Source of the DNA: Achromobacter sp. B7
GTDB lineage: Bacteria > Pseudomonadota > Gammaproteobacteria > Burkholderiales > Burkholderiaceae_B
NCBI RefSeq assembly: GCF_003600685.1
Contig: NZ_CP032084.1
Coordinates: forward strand, 4,216,001 to 4,280,000
Length of the DNA stretch: 64,000 bases
Reading direction: 5' to 3'
The notes under the pieces are model-generated. The model was not told where the DNA came from. It did not search any database and saw only the letters and a program-made list of their open reading frames with translations. Position numbers and translations under genes: made by a program. This document shows, in pieces, positions 48,421 to 58,656 of this stretch (position 1 is its first letter; each line of letters opens with the position of its first letter).

Positions 48421-49875
48421 GTGAGCGACACCCATCAAGCCCGTATTACCCACTTCAAGAACCTGTCCACCCTGGTGGCCTGGGACGCGGACCTGGGTTC
48501 GCACGTCTATATCGAAAACGCCGACTTGGTGATGCGCGGCAACACCGTCATCCACGCCGGCACCGGCTATACCGGTCCGGCCGACCACGTCGTGCCCGGC
48601 GGCGGCCTGATGGCCATGCCGGGTCTGGTCAACGTGCACACCCATCCGTCGTCCGAACCCGGCAACCGCGGCCTGCTGGAAGAGCTGGGCAGCGACAAGC
48701 TGGGTCAAAGCTCGCTGTACGAATACATGCCCGTGTTCCGCATGGGCATCGACACCGCGCAATATGCGAACCAGGTGGCCGTGTCCGAAATGCTGCTGTC
48801 GGGCGTGACCACCTTTGTCGATATGTCGCTGCCGCGCCCGGGCTGGGCCGACGTGGTCGCGTCCACCGGCATCCGAGGGGTACTGGGCCCGATGTTCCGC
48901 TCGGCCGCGTGGCGCACCACCGACGGCCATTCGGTGGAGTACACCTGGGACGAGGCCGCCGCCGTCAAATCCTTTGAGGCCGCGCTGGATGTGGTGGACA
49001 GCGCCGTCAAGCACCCCAGCGGCCGTCTGTCCGCCATGCTGTGCCCGTCGCAGGTGGACACCTGCTCGCCCGAACTATTGAAAGAGGCGCAGGCCGCCGC
49101 GCGCCGCCTGGGCATACCCATGCAGATCCACGCCGCGCAAAGCGTGGTGGAATTTTCCGAGATGACGCGTCGCCATGGCCGCACGCCGATCGAATGGCTG
49201 GATGACCAGGGCCTGCTTGACCGGGACCTGATCATCGGCCACGGCATCTTCCTGAACGACCATCGCACGCTGTACTGGCCGCACGCCGACGACTTCGGCC
49301 TGCTGCAACGGTCGGGCGCGCACGTGGCGCACTGCCCCACCGTCTTCGTGCGCCGTGGCATCGCGCTGACGTTCCTGGGCCGCTATCTGCGCGCCGGCAT
49401 CAACGTGGGCCTGGGCACCGATACCTTCCCGCACAACATGCTGGATGAGATGCGCCTGGCCTGCTACGTGGCCCGCCTGCAGGCCGGCCATTTCCGCGCG
49501 GCGTCCACCGAAGAAGTGTTCAACGCCGCCACCGTGAACGGCGCCAGGATGCTGGGCCGAGACGACATCGGACGCCTGGCCGTAGGCGGCAAGGCCGACT
49601 TTTCGTTGGTCGACCTGACCCATCCCTACATGCGCCCGGGCCGCGAACCGCTGCGCAGCCTGATCTATTCGGCGGGGGACCGCGCCATTCGCGATGTGTA
49701 CGTCGATGGCGAACAAGTGGTCAGGAACGGCCAGTTGCTGACGATTGATATCGAACACTGCATGCAGGAAGTGGAACGCGCCCAGGCGCAAACGATTGCA
49801 ACGGTGTCGCAGCGCGACTATGCAGGCCGCGACATCGACGCCATGTCGCCGCGCGTGTTTCCCAGCCGCGCCTGA
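48421..49875 (+). CDS. Amidohydrolase of the cytosine deaminase/chlorohydrolase (ATZ/TRZ) type
   Basis: 484 residues from GTG 48421 (GAGAG 7 bp upstream); ATG 48400 is an alternative and the more distant start at 48337 reads through the tandem array. Metal ligands: G-L-V-N-V-H-T-H-P near 64, H-A-A-Q-S near 237, H-G-I-F near 276, and the aspartate in G-T-D-T-F-P-H-N near 333. The class deaminates or hydrolyses ring or guanidino substrates (cytosine, guanine, triazines, 8-oxoguanine). Inside an ABC operon; a deamination step ahead of hydantoin opening is one possibility, not shown. Confidence 0.83.
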   Translation: MSDTHQARITHFKNLSTLVAWDADLGSHVYIENADLVMRGNTVIHAGTGYTGPADHVVPGGGLMAMPGLVNVHTHPSSEPGNRGLLEELGSDKLGQSSLYEYMPVFRMGIDTAQYANQVAVSEMLLSGVTTFVDMSLPRPGWADVVASTGIRGVLGPMFRSAAWRTTDGHSVEYTWDEAAAVKSFEAALDVVDSAVKHPSGRLSAMLCPSQVDTCSPELLKEAQAAARRLGIPMQIHAAQSVVEFSEMTRRHGRTPIEWLDDQGLLDRDLIIGHGIFLNDHRTLYWPHADDFGLLQRSGAHVAHCPTVFVRRGIALTFLGRYLRAGINVGLGTDTFPHNMLDEMRLACYVARLQAGHFRAASTEEVFNAATVNGARMLGRDDIGRLAVGGKADFSLVDLTHPYMRPGREPLRSLIYSAGDRAIRDVYVDGEQVVRNGQLLTIDIEHCMQEVERAQAQTIATVSQRDYAGRDIDAMSPRVFPSRA

Positions 49876-49887
49876 CGGAGAGCCTTG

Positions 49888-51648
<1,761 letters not shown>

Positions 51649-51650
51649 CG

Positions 51651-51709
51651 GGTTGCCGAAGGCTTGCTAAAGGCTTGCCAAAGGATTGCTGAAGGGTTGC
51701 CAAAGGGTG
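51651..51709. repeat. 10-11 bp tandem array of AAGGCTTGCC type
   Basis: Five to six imperfect copies (variants of AAAGGCTTGCC) fill the gap between the convergent stops of the ABC ATPase and the racemase gene. Confidence 0.8.
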
Positions 51710-51728
51710 CGGGTGCACCCCGGCTCCC

Positions 51729-52385
51729 TTAGCGGCTGAAAAGTCGCCCAGCCGCCATCGCCACCGCTGCCTGCGTCGGTTCCACCACCGGCAATCGGCA
51801 CGCGTCTTCCAGCCGGTCGCGCAGGTCGGCCATGCCGGCGCAGCCCATGATCAAAACATCGGCGCCATGCGCATCGCGCAGAGTCCTGCCCACGGCGACC
51901 ATGCGCGCAAACGCCAGCTCCGTGTCGGCAAGCTCGCTGACTTTCATATCCAGCGCCAGTTCGCCGCAGATGCGGTCGGCAACCCCCATCGCGCGAAAGT
52001 AGCGCAGATGCCGCGCAATGGACGCGCCGGCAATGGCGATCACACCGATGCGTGTCGCCATGCTCATGGCGGTCAGGACCGAGCATTCGCCGATGCCCAT
52101 GACGGGCGCCGACACCAGGTCGCGCAGGCCATGCAGGCCGGGGTCGCTGAAGCAGGCCACCACGAAAGCGTCGGTGTTGGGGGCTTCTTGCAAGAACAAT
52201 TGCGCCATCGGCGCGATGCAGGCGTCCGCTTCGGCCTGAGTCTGGATACCGGCCGGGCCGTCCGTGGAAGTCAGGCAGCGCAACTCCAGCGGCAGACGCC
52301 GGAACGGCGCAACAGCGCGGTCGATCGCTTGCGTGACACCGGTCAAGGAGTTCGGGTTTACGAGAGTGATGCGAGCGTTGGGCAT
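51729..52385 (-). CDS. Asp/Glu/hydantoin racemase family protein
   Basis: 218 residues from ATG 52385. The two catalytic cysteines of the family are present: V-V-A-C-F-S-D-P-G near 80 and I-M-G-C-A-G-M-A near 179. N-P-N-S near residue 10 binds the substrate carboxylate or ring. It may racemise hydantoins so that the D-specific hydantoinase can use both enantiomers, or act as a maleate/aspartate-type isomerase; the hydantoinase neighbours favour the first. Divergent from the LysR gene. Confidence 0.82.
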   Translation of the reverse strand: MPNARITLVNPNSLTGVTQAIDRAVAPFRRLPLELRCLTSTDGPAGIQTQAEADACIAPMAQLFLQEAPNTDAFVVACFSDPGLHGLRDLVSAPVMGIGECSVLTAMSMATRIGVIAIAGASIARHLRYFRAMGVADRICGELALDMKVSELADTELAFARMVAVGRTLRDAHGADVLIMGCAGMADLRDRLEDACRLPVVEPTQAAVAMAAGRLFSR

Positions 52386-52461
52386 GTTTGAGTAGAATCC
52401 CTGCAAAGAAGCGGACCCGCGCTGTGCGCGCACCGCTCAGGTCAATAGGAAAGAAAGCAGC

Positions 52462-53409
52462 ATGTCGGAATTACCCCGGAATGTCCGGTCTGGCCCGTTG
52501 AACCTGCGGCAGATCGAGGTGTTTCACGCCATCATGATCACGGGTTCGCTCAGCGCCGCGGGCCGGCTGCTGCATGTGACCCAGCCCGCCATCAGTCGGG
52601 TGCTGGCCTCGATAGAACTGCGTCTGGGCTATGCGCTGTTTGAACGGTTCAAAGGCCGTCTGCATCCCACCAAGGAAGCGCGCAAACTTTTTCAGGAAGT
52701 GGAATCCATTCAGGCGGGCGTCAACCGCTTGAATGACATGGCCGCCGGCCTGGCGGGCCATGGCAGCGGGCTGGTCAGCGTGGTGTCCAGCCCCAGCTTC
52801 GGCGAATGGCTGATACCGGCGGCCACCGCCAAGTTCTGTGCGCGCAACCCCGGCGTGCGCATCCGCTACCGCCCCTTGGGCATGGACGCCCTGCTGCCCC
52901 AATTGCTGCTGGGACACGCGGACATTGCCATCTCTACCTTCAAGCCCGAACACCCCAACCTGATCACCAGCGAACTGGCGCAAGGCGAGATCGTCTGCGT
53001 GCTGCGCGCCGGCCATCGGCTGGCACGCGAAAGCGTCATCAGGCCGGAGATGCTGGCGGGCGAGATGCTGGTGGGCTACGGCCGCGACACGCCGCTGGGC
53101 GAGACCCTGCATAACTACCTGGGGCCTCAGATCACCCCGGCCATCGAGGTGCGTTCGTCCCAAACGGCGTGCTCGTTCGTGCGCCAGGGCGTCGGCGTGG
53201 CGCTGGTGGATTCTTACGGCCTCACGGATACGCTGATGCACGGCATCGTGGTGCGTCGTATCGAGCCAGCGATTTCGCTCTCGGTGCATGTGTCCCACTC
53301 GCGGATTGAACCTCCGCCATCCATCGCCAAGGCGTTCTTGACGCAGTTTTCCCAGATCGTCAAAAAAGAATTGCCTGCGATGACGCAGGCAATCATCAGC
53401 CGGGCCTAG
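52462..53409 (+). CDS. LysR-family transcriptional regulator
   Basis: 315 residues, AGGAAAG 10 bp upstream of ATG 52462. N-terminal HTH: L-R-Q-I-E-V-F-H-A-I at 15-24, L-H-V-T-Q-P-A-I-S-R-V-L-A-S as recognition helix. Effector domain from ~100. It sits between the racemase and the hydantoinase operon and probably controls both. Its stop TAG shares the palindromic CTAG with the stop of the convergent D-carbamoylase gene. Confidence 0.9.
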   Translation: MSELPRNVRSGPLNLRQIEVFHAIMITGSLSAAGRLLHVTQPAISRVLASIELRLGYALFERFKGRLHPTKEARKLFQEVESIQAGVNRLNDMAAGLAGHGSGLVSVVSSPSFGEWLIPAATAKFCARNPGVRIRYRPLGMDALLPQLLLGHADIAISTFKPEHPNLITSELAQGEIVCVLRAGHRLARESVIRPEMLAGEMLVGYGRDTPLGETLHNYLGPQITPAIEVRSSQTACSFVRQGVGVALVDSYGLTDTLMHGIVVRRIEPAISLSVHVSHSRIEPPPSIAKAFLTQFSQIVKKELPAMTQAIISRA

Positions 53410-54365
53410 ACCACTTCCGGCACGGGCAGCGGTTCGCCCGCGCCGGTGCGCTCGGTGATCAGCTTGTAGTGATGCGGGCTGCGGTGCTTGGCGAAGTTGA
53501 AGACGTGTTCGCGGAAGGTCTGGCCCATTGCCAGATCGATCTTCGCGGTGATGACTTCGTCTTCCTCGCCGCTGGAGCGCGCCACGATTTCGCCGGACGG
53601 CGCCACGATCATCGAGCTGCCGATCATGTGGTGCCCGTCTTCATGGCCACACTTGGCGGCGGCGCCGACCCACACGGCATTCTGGTAGGCGCTGGCCTGC
53701 AACACGATCTCGTGCGTGGTGGTGCGCCAGTGCGCCGGTTCGTCCCAGTGGATGTTCAGCGACGGCGTGTTGTAGCCCAGCACGATCAGCTCGGCGCTTT
53801 GCAGCGACATCACACGGTACGTCTCGGGCCAGCGGCGGTCGTTGCACAGGCACATGCCGATCTTGACGTCGTTGGTCTCCCACACGCCAAAGCCCAGGTC
53901 ACCGACTTCAAAGAACTTCTTTTCCAGATGCTGGAACGGTGCATCAACCTTGTGGTCGGAATGCCCCGGCAGATGGATCTTGCGGTACTTGCCGATGACC
54001 TTGGCGCTGCGGTCCACCAGGATGGCGGTGTTGAATTGACGGCCTTCGGGCGTCAGCTCGGCATAGCCCAGGTAGAAGCCGATGCCCAGTTCGCGCGCGG
54101 TGTCGAACAGCGGCTGCACGTCGGCATTGGGCATGGACTTTTCAAAAAAGCGGTCCACGGCTTCGGCGTCTTCCATCCAATAGCGGGGAAAGAAGGTGGT
54201 CAGGGCGAGTTCCGGGAACACGACGAATTCCGCCTGGCGGGCAGCGGCCTCGCGCATCATCTCGACCAGGCGGCGCACGACCACCGCGCGGGTGTCGGCC
54301 AGGTTCACGGCGCCCATCTGGGCAACCGCCAGGCCCATTTTGCGGGCGGGGGAAGCGTTACTCAC
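53406..54365 (-). CDS. N-carbamoyl-D-amino-acid hydrolase (nitrilase superfamily)
   Basis: 319 residues. The Glu-Lys-Cys triad of the nitrilase superfamily is visible in F-V-V-F-P-E-L near 46-52, Y-R-K-I-H-L-P-G near 125-132 and G-M-C-L-C-N-D-R-R-W near 172. The I-H-L-P-G-H segment and W-R-T-T-T-H-E are as in D-carbamoylases, giving the call over other nitrilases. It removes the carbamoyl group from N-carbamoyl-D-amino acids made by the co-transcribed hydantoinase, yielding D-amino acid, CO2 and ammonia. Confidence 0.88.
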   Translation of the reverse strand: MSNASPARKMGLAVAQMGAVNLADTRAVVVRRLVEMMREAAARQAEFVVFPELALTTFFPRYWMEDAEAVDRFFEKSMPNADVQPLFDTARELGIGFYLGYAELTPEGRQFNTAILVDRSAKVIGKYRKIHLPGHSDHKVDAPFQHLEKKFFEVGDLGFGVWETNDVKIGMCLCNDRRWPETYRVMSLQSAELIVLGYNTPSLNIHWDEPAHWRTTTHEIVLQASAYQNAVWVGAAAKCGHEDGHHMIGSSMIVAPSGEIVARSSGEEDEVITAKIDLAMGQTFREHVFNFAKHRSPHHYKLITERTGAGEPLPVPEVV

Positions 54366-54433
54366 GATGTCAATCTCCAGGAGTTCTTATCGAATGGTGT
54401 TCAAGTGCAGTGCGCCGACGATCACGGCTTGAT

Positions 54434-55903
54434 CTACGGCTCGACCATGTTGGGGAAAATCTTGCGCAGCAGTGCGGCGCGCGGCGAGATTTCGCGCGCC
54501 TTTTGCAGCGGGGCAGGCAGGCCGCGCGCAATGAAGCGTCCGCGTCCGCGCGCGGCATGCAGCACGCCATCGTCCACGATGACCTCGCCCCGGCTGATGA
54601 CGGTGGTGGGCCAGCCCGTTACCGTGCGGCCCTCGTACGGCGTATAGCCGACGTTGTCGTGCAGCGCGTCGGCGGTCAGCGTGACGACGCGCTCGGGGTC
54701 CCAGATGGCGATGTCGGCATCCGCCCCGACCGAAATCGTGCCCTTCTTCGGATACAGGCCATACATGCGCGCATGGTTGGTCGACGTCAGTTGCACGAAC
54801 TGCTGCAAGCTCAGCCGACCGCTGCGCACGCCTTCGGAAAACAGCAACGGCATGCGCACTTCCAAGCCCGGCAGGCCGTTGGCAATCTGCTTGAAAGTGG
54901 TGGCATCGCCGGCAGGCAGCTTGCCGGATTCGTCATAGCGGTACGGCGCATGGTCCGACGACAACAGCGCCAGCGTGCCGCTGTCCAGGCTTTGCCACAG
55001 CGCCTGCTGCGACACCGGATCGCGCGGCGGCGGGCTGCAACAGAACTTGGCGCCTTCAACGCCGGGGATATCAATATCTTCCGCCGTCAGCAGCAGGTAG
55101 TGCGGGCAGGTCTCGCCGTAAACCGGCGCGCCCAGCGTCTGCGCGGCGTGGATGGCCTGCGCCCCGCCCTGGGTCGACACGTGCACGATCAGCACCGGCA
55201 CTTCCAGCACGGACGCCAGGCTGATGGCCCGCTGCGTAGCTTCGTTCTCGGCGATGGGGTCGTGGCTGACGGCGTGATACTTCGGCGCCGTATGGCCCGC
55301 GGCCAGCAGATGACGCGCAATCCAGCTGATCACGTCATTGTTCTCGGCGTGCACCATGGGCAAGGCGCCTTCGCGCGCGGCAATGGCAAACACGTCCAGC
55401 AGCTGCTTGTCGTCCAGCTTGAGCTTGTCGTAGGTCATGAAGACCTTGAACGACGTGATGCCGGCGCGGATCAGTTCGGGCAAATCGTGGTTGAGCGTCT
55501 GCGGCGTGGGGTCGGAGATGATCAGGTGATAGCTGAAGTCGATGACCGATTTCTCGTTGGCCGATGCGGCATAGCCGTCCGCCACCTGGCGCAGCGACTG
55601 GCCCCGGTGCTGCGCCGCGAACGGCACGATGGTGGTATTGCCCCCATGCGCCGCCGACACGGATGCGCTGTACCAGTCATCGGCGCACAACACGCCCATG
55701 CTGGACAGTTGCTCGACGTGGCAATGGCTGTCGATGCCACCGGGCATGACCAGCCGGCCAGCGGCGTCGATGGCGCGCTTGCCTGGTGGCAGCGTCGCGG
55801 AAATCGCGGTGATGACGCCGTCGACGATACCGATATCACCCACGAAATCGGCATCCGCCGTGATGATGCGGCCGTTGTGCAGAGTCAGATCGAAGTCGGT
55901 CAT
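54434..55903 (-). CDS. D-hydantoinase/dihydropyrimidinase
   Basis: 489 residues from ATG 55903. Binuclear zinc motifs: G-G-I-D-S-H-C-H near 52-59, S-F-K-V-F-M-T-Y with the carboxylated lysine, H-A-E-N-N-D, H-V-S-T-Q-G-G and S-S-D-H-A-P-Y. Cleaves hydantoin or dihydrouracil rings. First gene of an operon with D-carbamoylase. An N-terminal extension to 55978 is open but unlikely. Confidence 0.92.
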   Translation of the reverse strand: MTDFDLTLHNGRIITADADFVGDIGIVDGVITAISATLPPGKRAIDAAGRLVMPGGIDSHCHVEQLSSMGVLCADDWYSASVSAAHGGNTTIVPFAAQHRGQSLRQVADGYAASANEKSVIDFSYHLIISDPTPQTLNHDLPELIRAGITSFKVFMTYDKLKLDDKQLLDVFAIAAREGALPMVHAENNDVISWIARHLLAAGHTAPKYHAVSHDPIAENEATQRAISLASVLEVPVLIVHVSTQGGAQAIHAAQTLGAPVYGETCPHYLLLTAEDIDIPGVEGAKFCCSPPPRDPVSQQALWQSLDSGTLALLSSDHAPYRYDESGKLPAGDATTFKQIANGLPGLEVRMPLLFSEGVRSGRLSLQQFVQLTSTNHARMYGLYPKKGTISVGADADIAIWDPERVVTLTADALHDNVGYTPYEGRTVTGWPTTVISRGEVIVDDGVLHAARGRGRFIARGLPAPLQKAREISPRAALLRKIFPNMVEP

Positions 55904-56704
55904 GTGGGATAGGAACGCAAGGATTGCTTGCCGCGACGCGCCGGATGGCGGGCACGGCTGAAGGTAGGAAGCATGCATGCGTCCGAAAAAATCCGATACC
56001 GCAAGGAAACGCGGCGCGTGGGGTGGCGGCGGGGGTAGGAGTTTCGGCTAAGGGTCTGATTGGATTGAAGATTCGGGGATGGACGGGAATGGAGGCGGTG
56101 TCCACGCATAACCCTGGATCATGGGCGCTATGCAAAGTTTTATATCGGGTTTCCCCTCGATACCGGCGCATGTGCCGTTCGACCGGCGCATCGTAGCCCC
56201 GCAAAATGCCGTCAAACAAAATGCCAAGAGAGGCCGCCCGCGCGGCCGGCTTTGGCGGCCCTGCACACTCTTCCACTCCCCCCGGTCTCACAGAAGCATG
56301 CCAAGCACACCGCCCGCCCCGGCGACCGACAAGTTTCCGCGGCGCAGCTGGGGGTGGTGGCGGCCTGGTGGCGCGGGGAGTCGATAAGCCCGAGGGAATC
56401 CGAAGGCAGCCGCCGCAGGCGGCAATGAGGATGACGACGGGGCAGTCCGGAGCGAAGGCTCCGGACCGCAATCGTTGACCCGCGCCGCCAGGACGCCGCC
56501 GCCCCGGGCGTCTGAAGAACCCCGCCTTGAGCATCTCAAGAACCGCCCCCCGATCGCCCAACGCCCCTCACACCAAGCGCCTCAAGAACCCCACCTCTAG
56601 TGCCCCAATCCCTCACGCACCAAGGGCATTCCCTCCCCTCTCCCGCGCCAAGCCTCCCGTAAACTTCCCCAAAAAATCCGCCCTCGCCCCGCAACAACCC
56701 CATC
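55904..56704. other. 801-bp intergenic region, no credible gene
   Basis: Divergent gap between hydantoinase and the PAS kinase. Several short open frames have no ribosome binding site. A 9-bp-arm hairpin GTCCGGAGC-GAAG-GCTCCGGAC lies at 56445-56466, and a weak TATCG-N10-CGATA inverted repeat at 56143-56162 that could be a LysR site. The last 180 bp are strongly C-rich on the plus strand. Confidence 0.5.
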
Positions 56705-57847
56705 ATGTTTGCCGACCTGAACCATCTATCCCACCACGCCGCCTGGCGTCGTCAGTTGGAAATGCTGCTGGAATCCGCCGGCGAAGGCATCTACGGGATT
56801 GATCTGCGTGGCCGTTGCATCTTCATCAATGGCGCGGGCGCCACCTTGCTGGGCTATACCCCGGACGAAGTCGTAGGCCGCAACATGCACTACCTGATCC
56901 ACCACTCCCACGCCGACCGCGCCCTGATGCCCGTGCATGACTGCCGCATCTTCCAGGCCTTTCGTGAAGGCCGTGGCGTGCGCGTGGACGACGAAGTGCT
57001 CTGGCGCCGCGACGGCTCCTGCTTTGACGCCCAATACGCCTCGTACCCCATCCGCAACGATGGCGAAGTGGTCGGGGCCGTGGTCACGTTTTCAGACATC
57101 ACCGACCGCAAACGCATCGAACGCGAACTGCATAGCACCCAGGCCCTGCTTGAACGCCGCGTGGGCGAACGCACCGCCGAACTCAGCAATGCCCACGATT
57201 CGCTGCGCCGCCTGTCATCCCACCTGTCCACCCTGCGCGAAGAAGAACGCGCCCACATTGCCCGCAACATCCACGACGATCTGGGCGCCTCATTCACCGC
57301 TCTGCAACTGGACCTTAACTGGCTGCGCCGCCAGCTTGGCGCCACCCCCGCCCTGCAATCCCACGTCGACCGCATGCTTGAGGTCACCCAGACCGCCATG
57401 GGCGCCACGCGCCGCATCCTCAGCGACCTGCGCCCCGTCGTGCTTGACCACCTGGGCCTGTGGGCCGCCCTGGAAACCCTGCTGCAAGACCTTCAGACCC
57501 GCACCGGCCTGCAATGCCGCTACCTGTGCCCGCCCGACACCGAACGCCGCCGCCTGGACCGCAACGCGGAAATCGCCGTCTACCGCATCGTCCAGGAACT
57601 GCTGACCAACGTGCAGCGCCACGCCTGCGCCCGCAGCGTCAGCGTCAGCGCCGTCTGGAGCGACGACGGGCTGTTGCTGACCGTTGAAGACGACGGCATC
57701 GGCATGCAGCTGCCCGAAGCCCGCCACACCTTCGGCATCCTGGGCATGCGCGAACGCGCGCGCGGCATCGGCGGCGACCTTGCCCTGGACAGCGCCCCCG
57801 GCGCCGGCATGCGCGCCCGCCTGCGTCTGAATCCTACCCGCGCCTGA
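56705..57847 (+). CDS. Soluble PAS-domain sensor histidine kinase (NarX/DegS class)
   Basis: 380 residues, no membrane helix. PAS domain at ~20-125 (G-E-G-I-Y-G-I-D-L, N-G-A-G-A-T-L-L-G-Y). A coiled-coil-like linker to ~178, then HisKA_3 with phospho-acceptor His190 in A-R-N-I-H-D-D-L-G. ATPase domain ~285-378: Q-E-L-L-T-N-V-Q-R-H (N box) and E-D-D-G-I-G-M (G1 box). It pairs with the response regulator encoded next. The PAS ligand, perhaps cytoplasmic, is unknown; position before cynABDS suggests a nitrogen or cyanate signal. Confidence 0.9.
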   Translation: MFADLNHLSHHAAWRRQLEMLLESAGEGIYGIDLRGRCIFINGAGATLLGYTPDEVVGRNMHYLIHHSHADRALMPVHDCRIFQAFREGRGVRVDDEVLWRRDGSCFDAQYASYPIRNDGEVVGAVVTFSDITDRKRIERELHSTQALLERRVGERTAELSNAHDSLRRLSSHLSTLREEERAHIARNIHDDLGASFTALQLDLNWLRRQLGATPALQSHVDRMLEVTQTAMGATRRILSDLRPVVLDHLGLWAALETLLQDLQTRTGLQCRYLCPPDTERRRLDRNAEIAVYRIVQELLTNVQRHACARSVSVSAVWSDDGLLLTVEDDGIGMQLPEARHTFGILGMRERARGIGGDLALDSAPGAGMRARLRLNPTRA

Positions 57848-57883
57848 ATCCCGCCTGCGCCTGAACCCTACTTGTCCCGCCCC

Positions 57884-58522
57884 ATGGCCCTGAACCTGCT
57901 TATCGTCGACGACCACCTCATCATCCGGCGCGGCCTGGCCCGCATCCTGGAAGAAGACCCGCGCGTGGCCCTGGTACACGAAGCCGCCGACGCCCCCTCG
58001 GCCCTGCGCGCCCTGCGCCAGACCCGTTACGACGCCATGGTGCTGGACGTGGCGCTGGGCGAACGCGATGGCCTGGACGTCCTGAAAACCGTGCGCGCCG
58101 ACTACCCCGCGCTTGGCGTCGTCATGCTGTCCGTCTACCCCGAAACCCAGTTTGCCGTGCGCGCCCTGCGCACCGGCGCGCACGCCTACCTGAACAAAGG
58201 CTGCGACCCCGACGAACTTCTGTCCGCCCTGGTCAACGCCGCCGCCGGCAAACTCTACGTCACCCCCGCCGTGGCCGAACTGCTTGCCCATACCGTGCGC
58301 CAGGACAGCACCCGCCCCCCGCACGAACAACTGTCCAACCGCGAATTCCAGGTCTTGCAACTGCTGGTCGCCGGGCGATCCGTCTCTGCCATCGGCGAAC
58401 AGCTGGCGCTGTCGGTCAACACCATTTCCACCTACCGCAGCCGCATCTTTGAAAAGCTGGGCGTGCGCACCCTGGTCGAGCTGGTCGCCTACGCCAACAC
58501 GCACCAGCTGGGTGCGATTTAG
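57884..58522 (+). CDS. NarL/FixJ-type response regulator
   Basis: 212 residues from ATG 57884. Receiver domain 1-120 with acidic pocket D9-D10, phospho-acceptor D55 (M-V-L-D-V-A) and K105. C-terminal LuxR-type HTH (~147-210): L-S-N-R-E-F-Q-V-L-Q-L-L and S-V-N-T-I-S-T-Y-R. Partner of the PAS kinase (gap 36 bp). Candidate activator of the following cyn operon. Confidence 0.93.
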   Translation: MALNLLIVDDHLIIRRGLARILEEDPRVALVHEAADAPSALRALRQTRYDAMVLDVALGERDGLDVLKTVRADYPALGVVMLSVYPETQFAVRALRTGAHAYLNKGCDPDELLSALVNAAAGKLYVTPAVAELLAHTVRQDSTRPPHEQLSNREFQVLQLLVAGRSVSAIGEQLALSVNTISTYRSRIFEKLGVRTLVELVAYANTHQLGAI

Positions 58523-58563
58523 CCCCCCGGCGCACCAGCGCGGCGCGCCCGCGCACCGCGTAG

Positions 58564-58581
58564 TACACGCACTACACGCAT
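58564..58581 (+). promoter_or_regulatory. Direct repeat TACACGCA(C/T), possible response-regulator site
   Basis: Two adjacent 9-bp copies, TACACGCAC and TACACGCAT, about 75 bp upstream of cynA. Tandem heptamer-like direct repeats are a usual target form for NarL-class regulators; no binding data exist here. Confidence 0.45.
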
Positions 58582-58623
58582 ATCGTCGAACCCGGGATAC
58601 CGGCGCCATGCGCCCGGCCCCAT

Positions 58624-58654
58624 GATGGCTCCAACCCTTCTGGCCGGAGCCATC
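58624..58654 (+). promoter_or_regulatory. Hairpin sequestering the cynA ribosome binding site
   Basis: GATGGCTCC (58624-58632) is perfectly complementary to GGAGCCATC (58646-58654), with a 13-nt loop. The right arm contains GGAG, the only ribosome binding site for the cynA ATG at 58657. Formation of this 9-bp stem would block cynA translation. Confidence 0.65.
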
Positions 58655-58656
58655 CC

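Noticed and set aside
56121..56387. 88-codon frame in the 801-bp gap before the PAS kinase
   Set aside because: No ribosome binding site, random-like composition rich in Pro/Arg.
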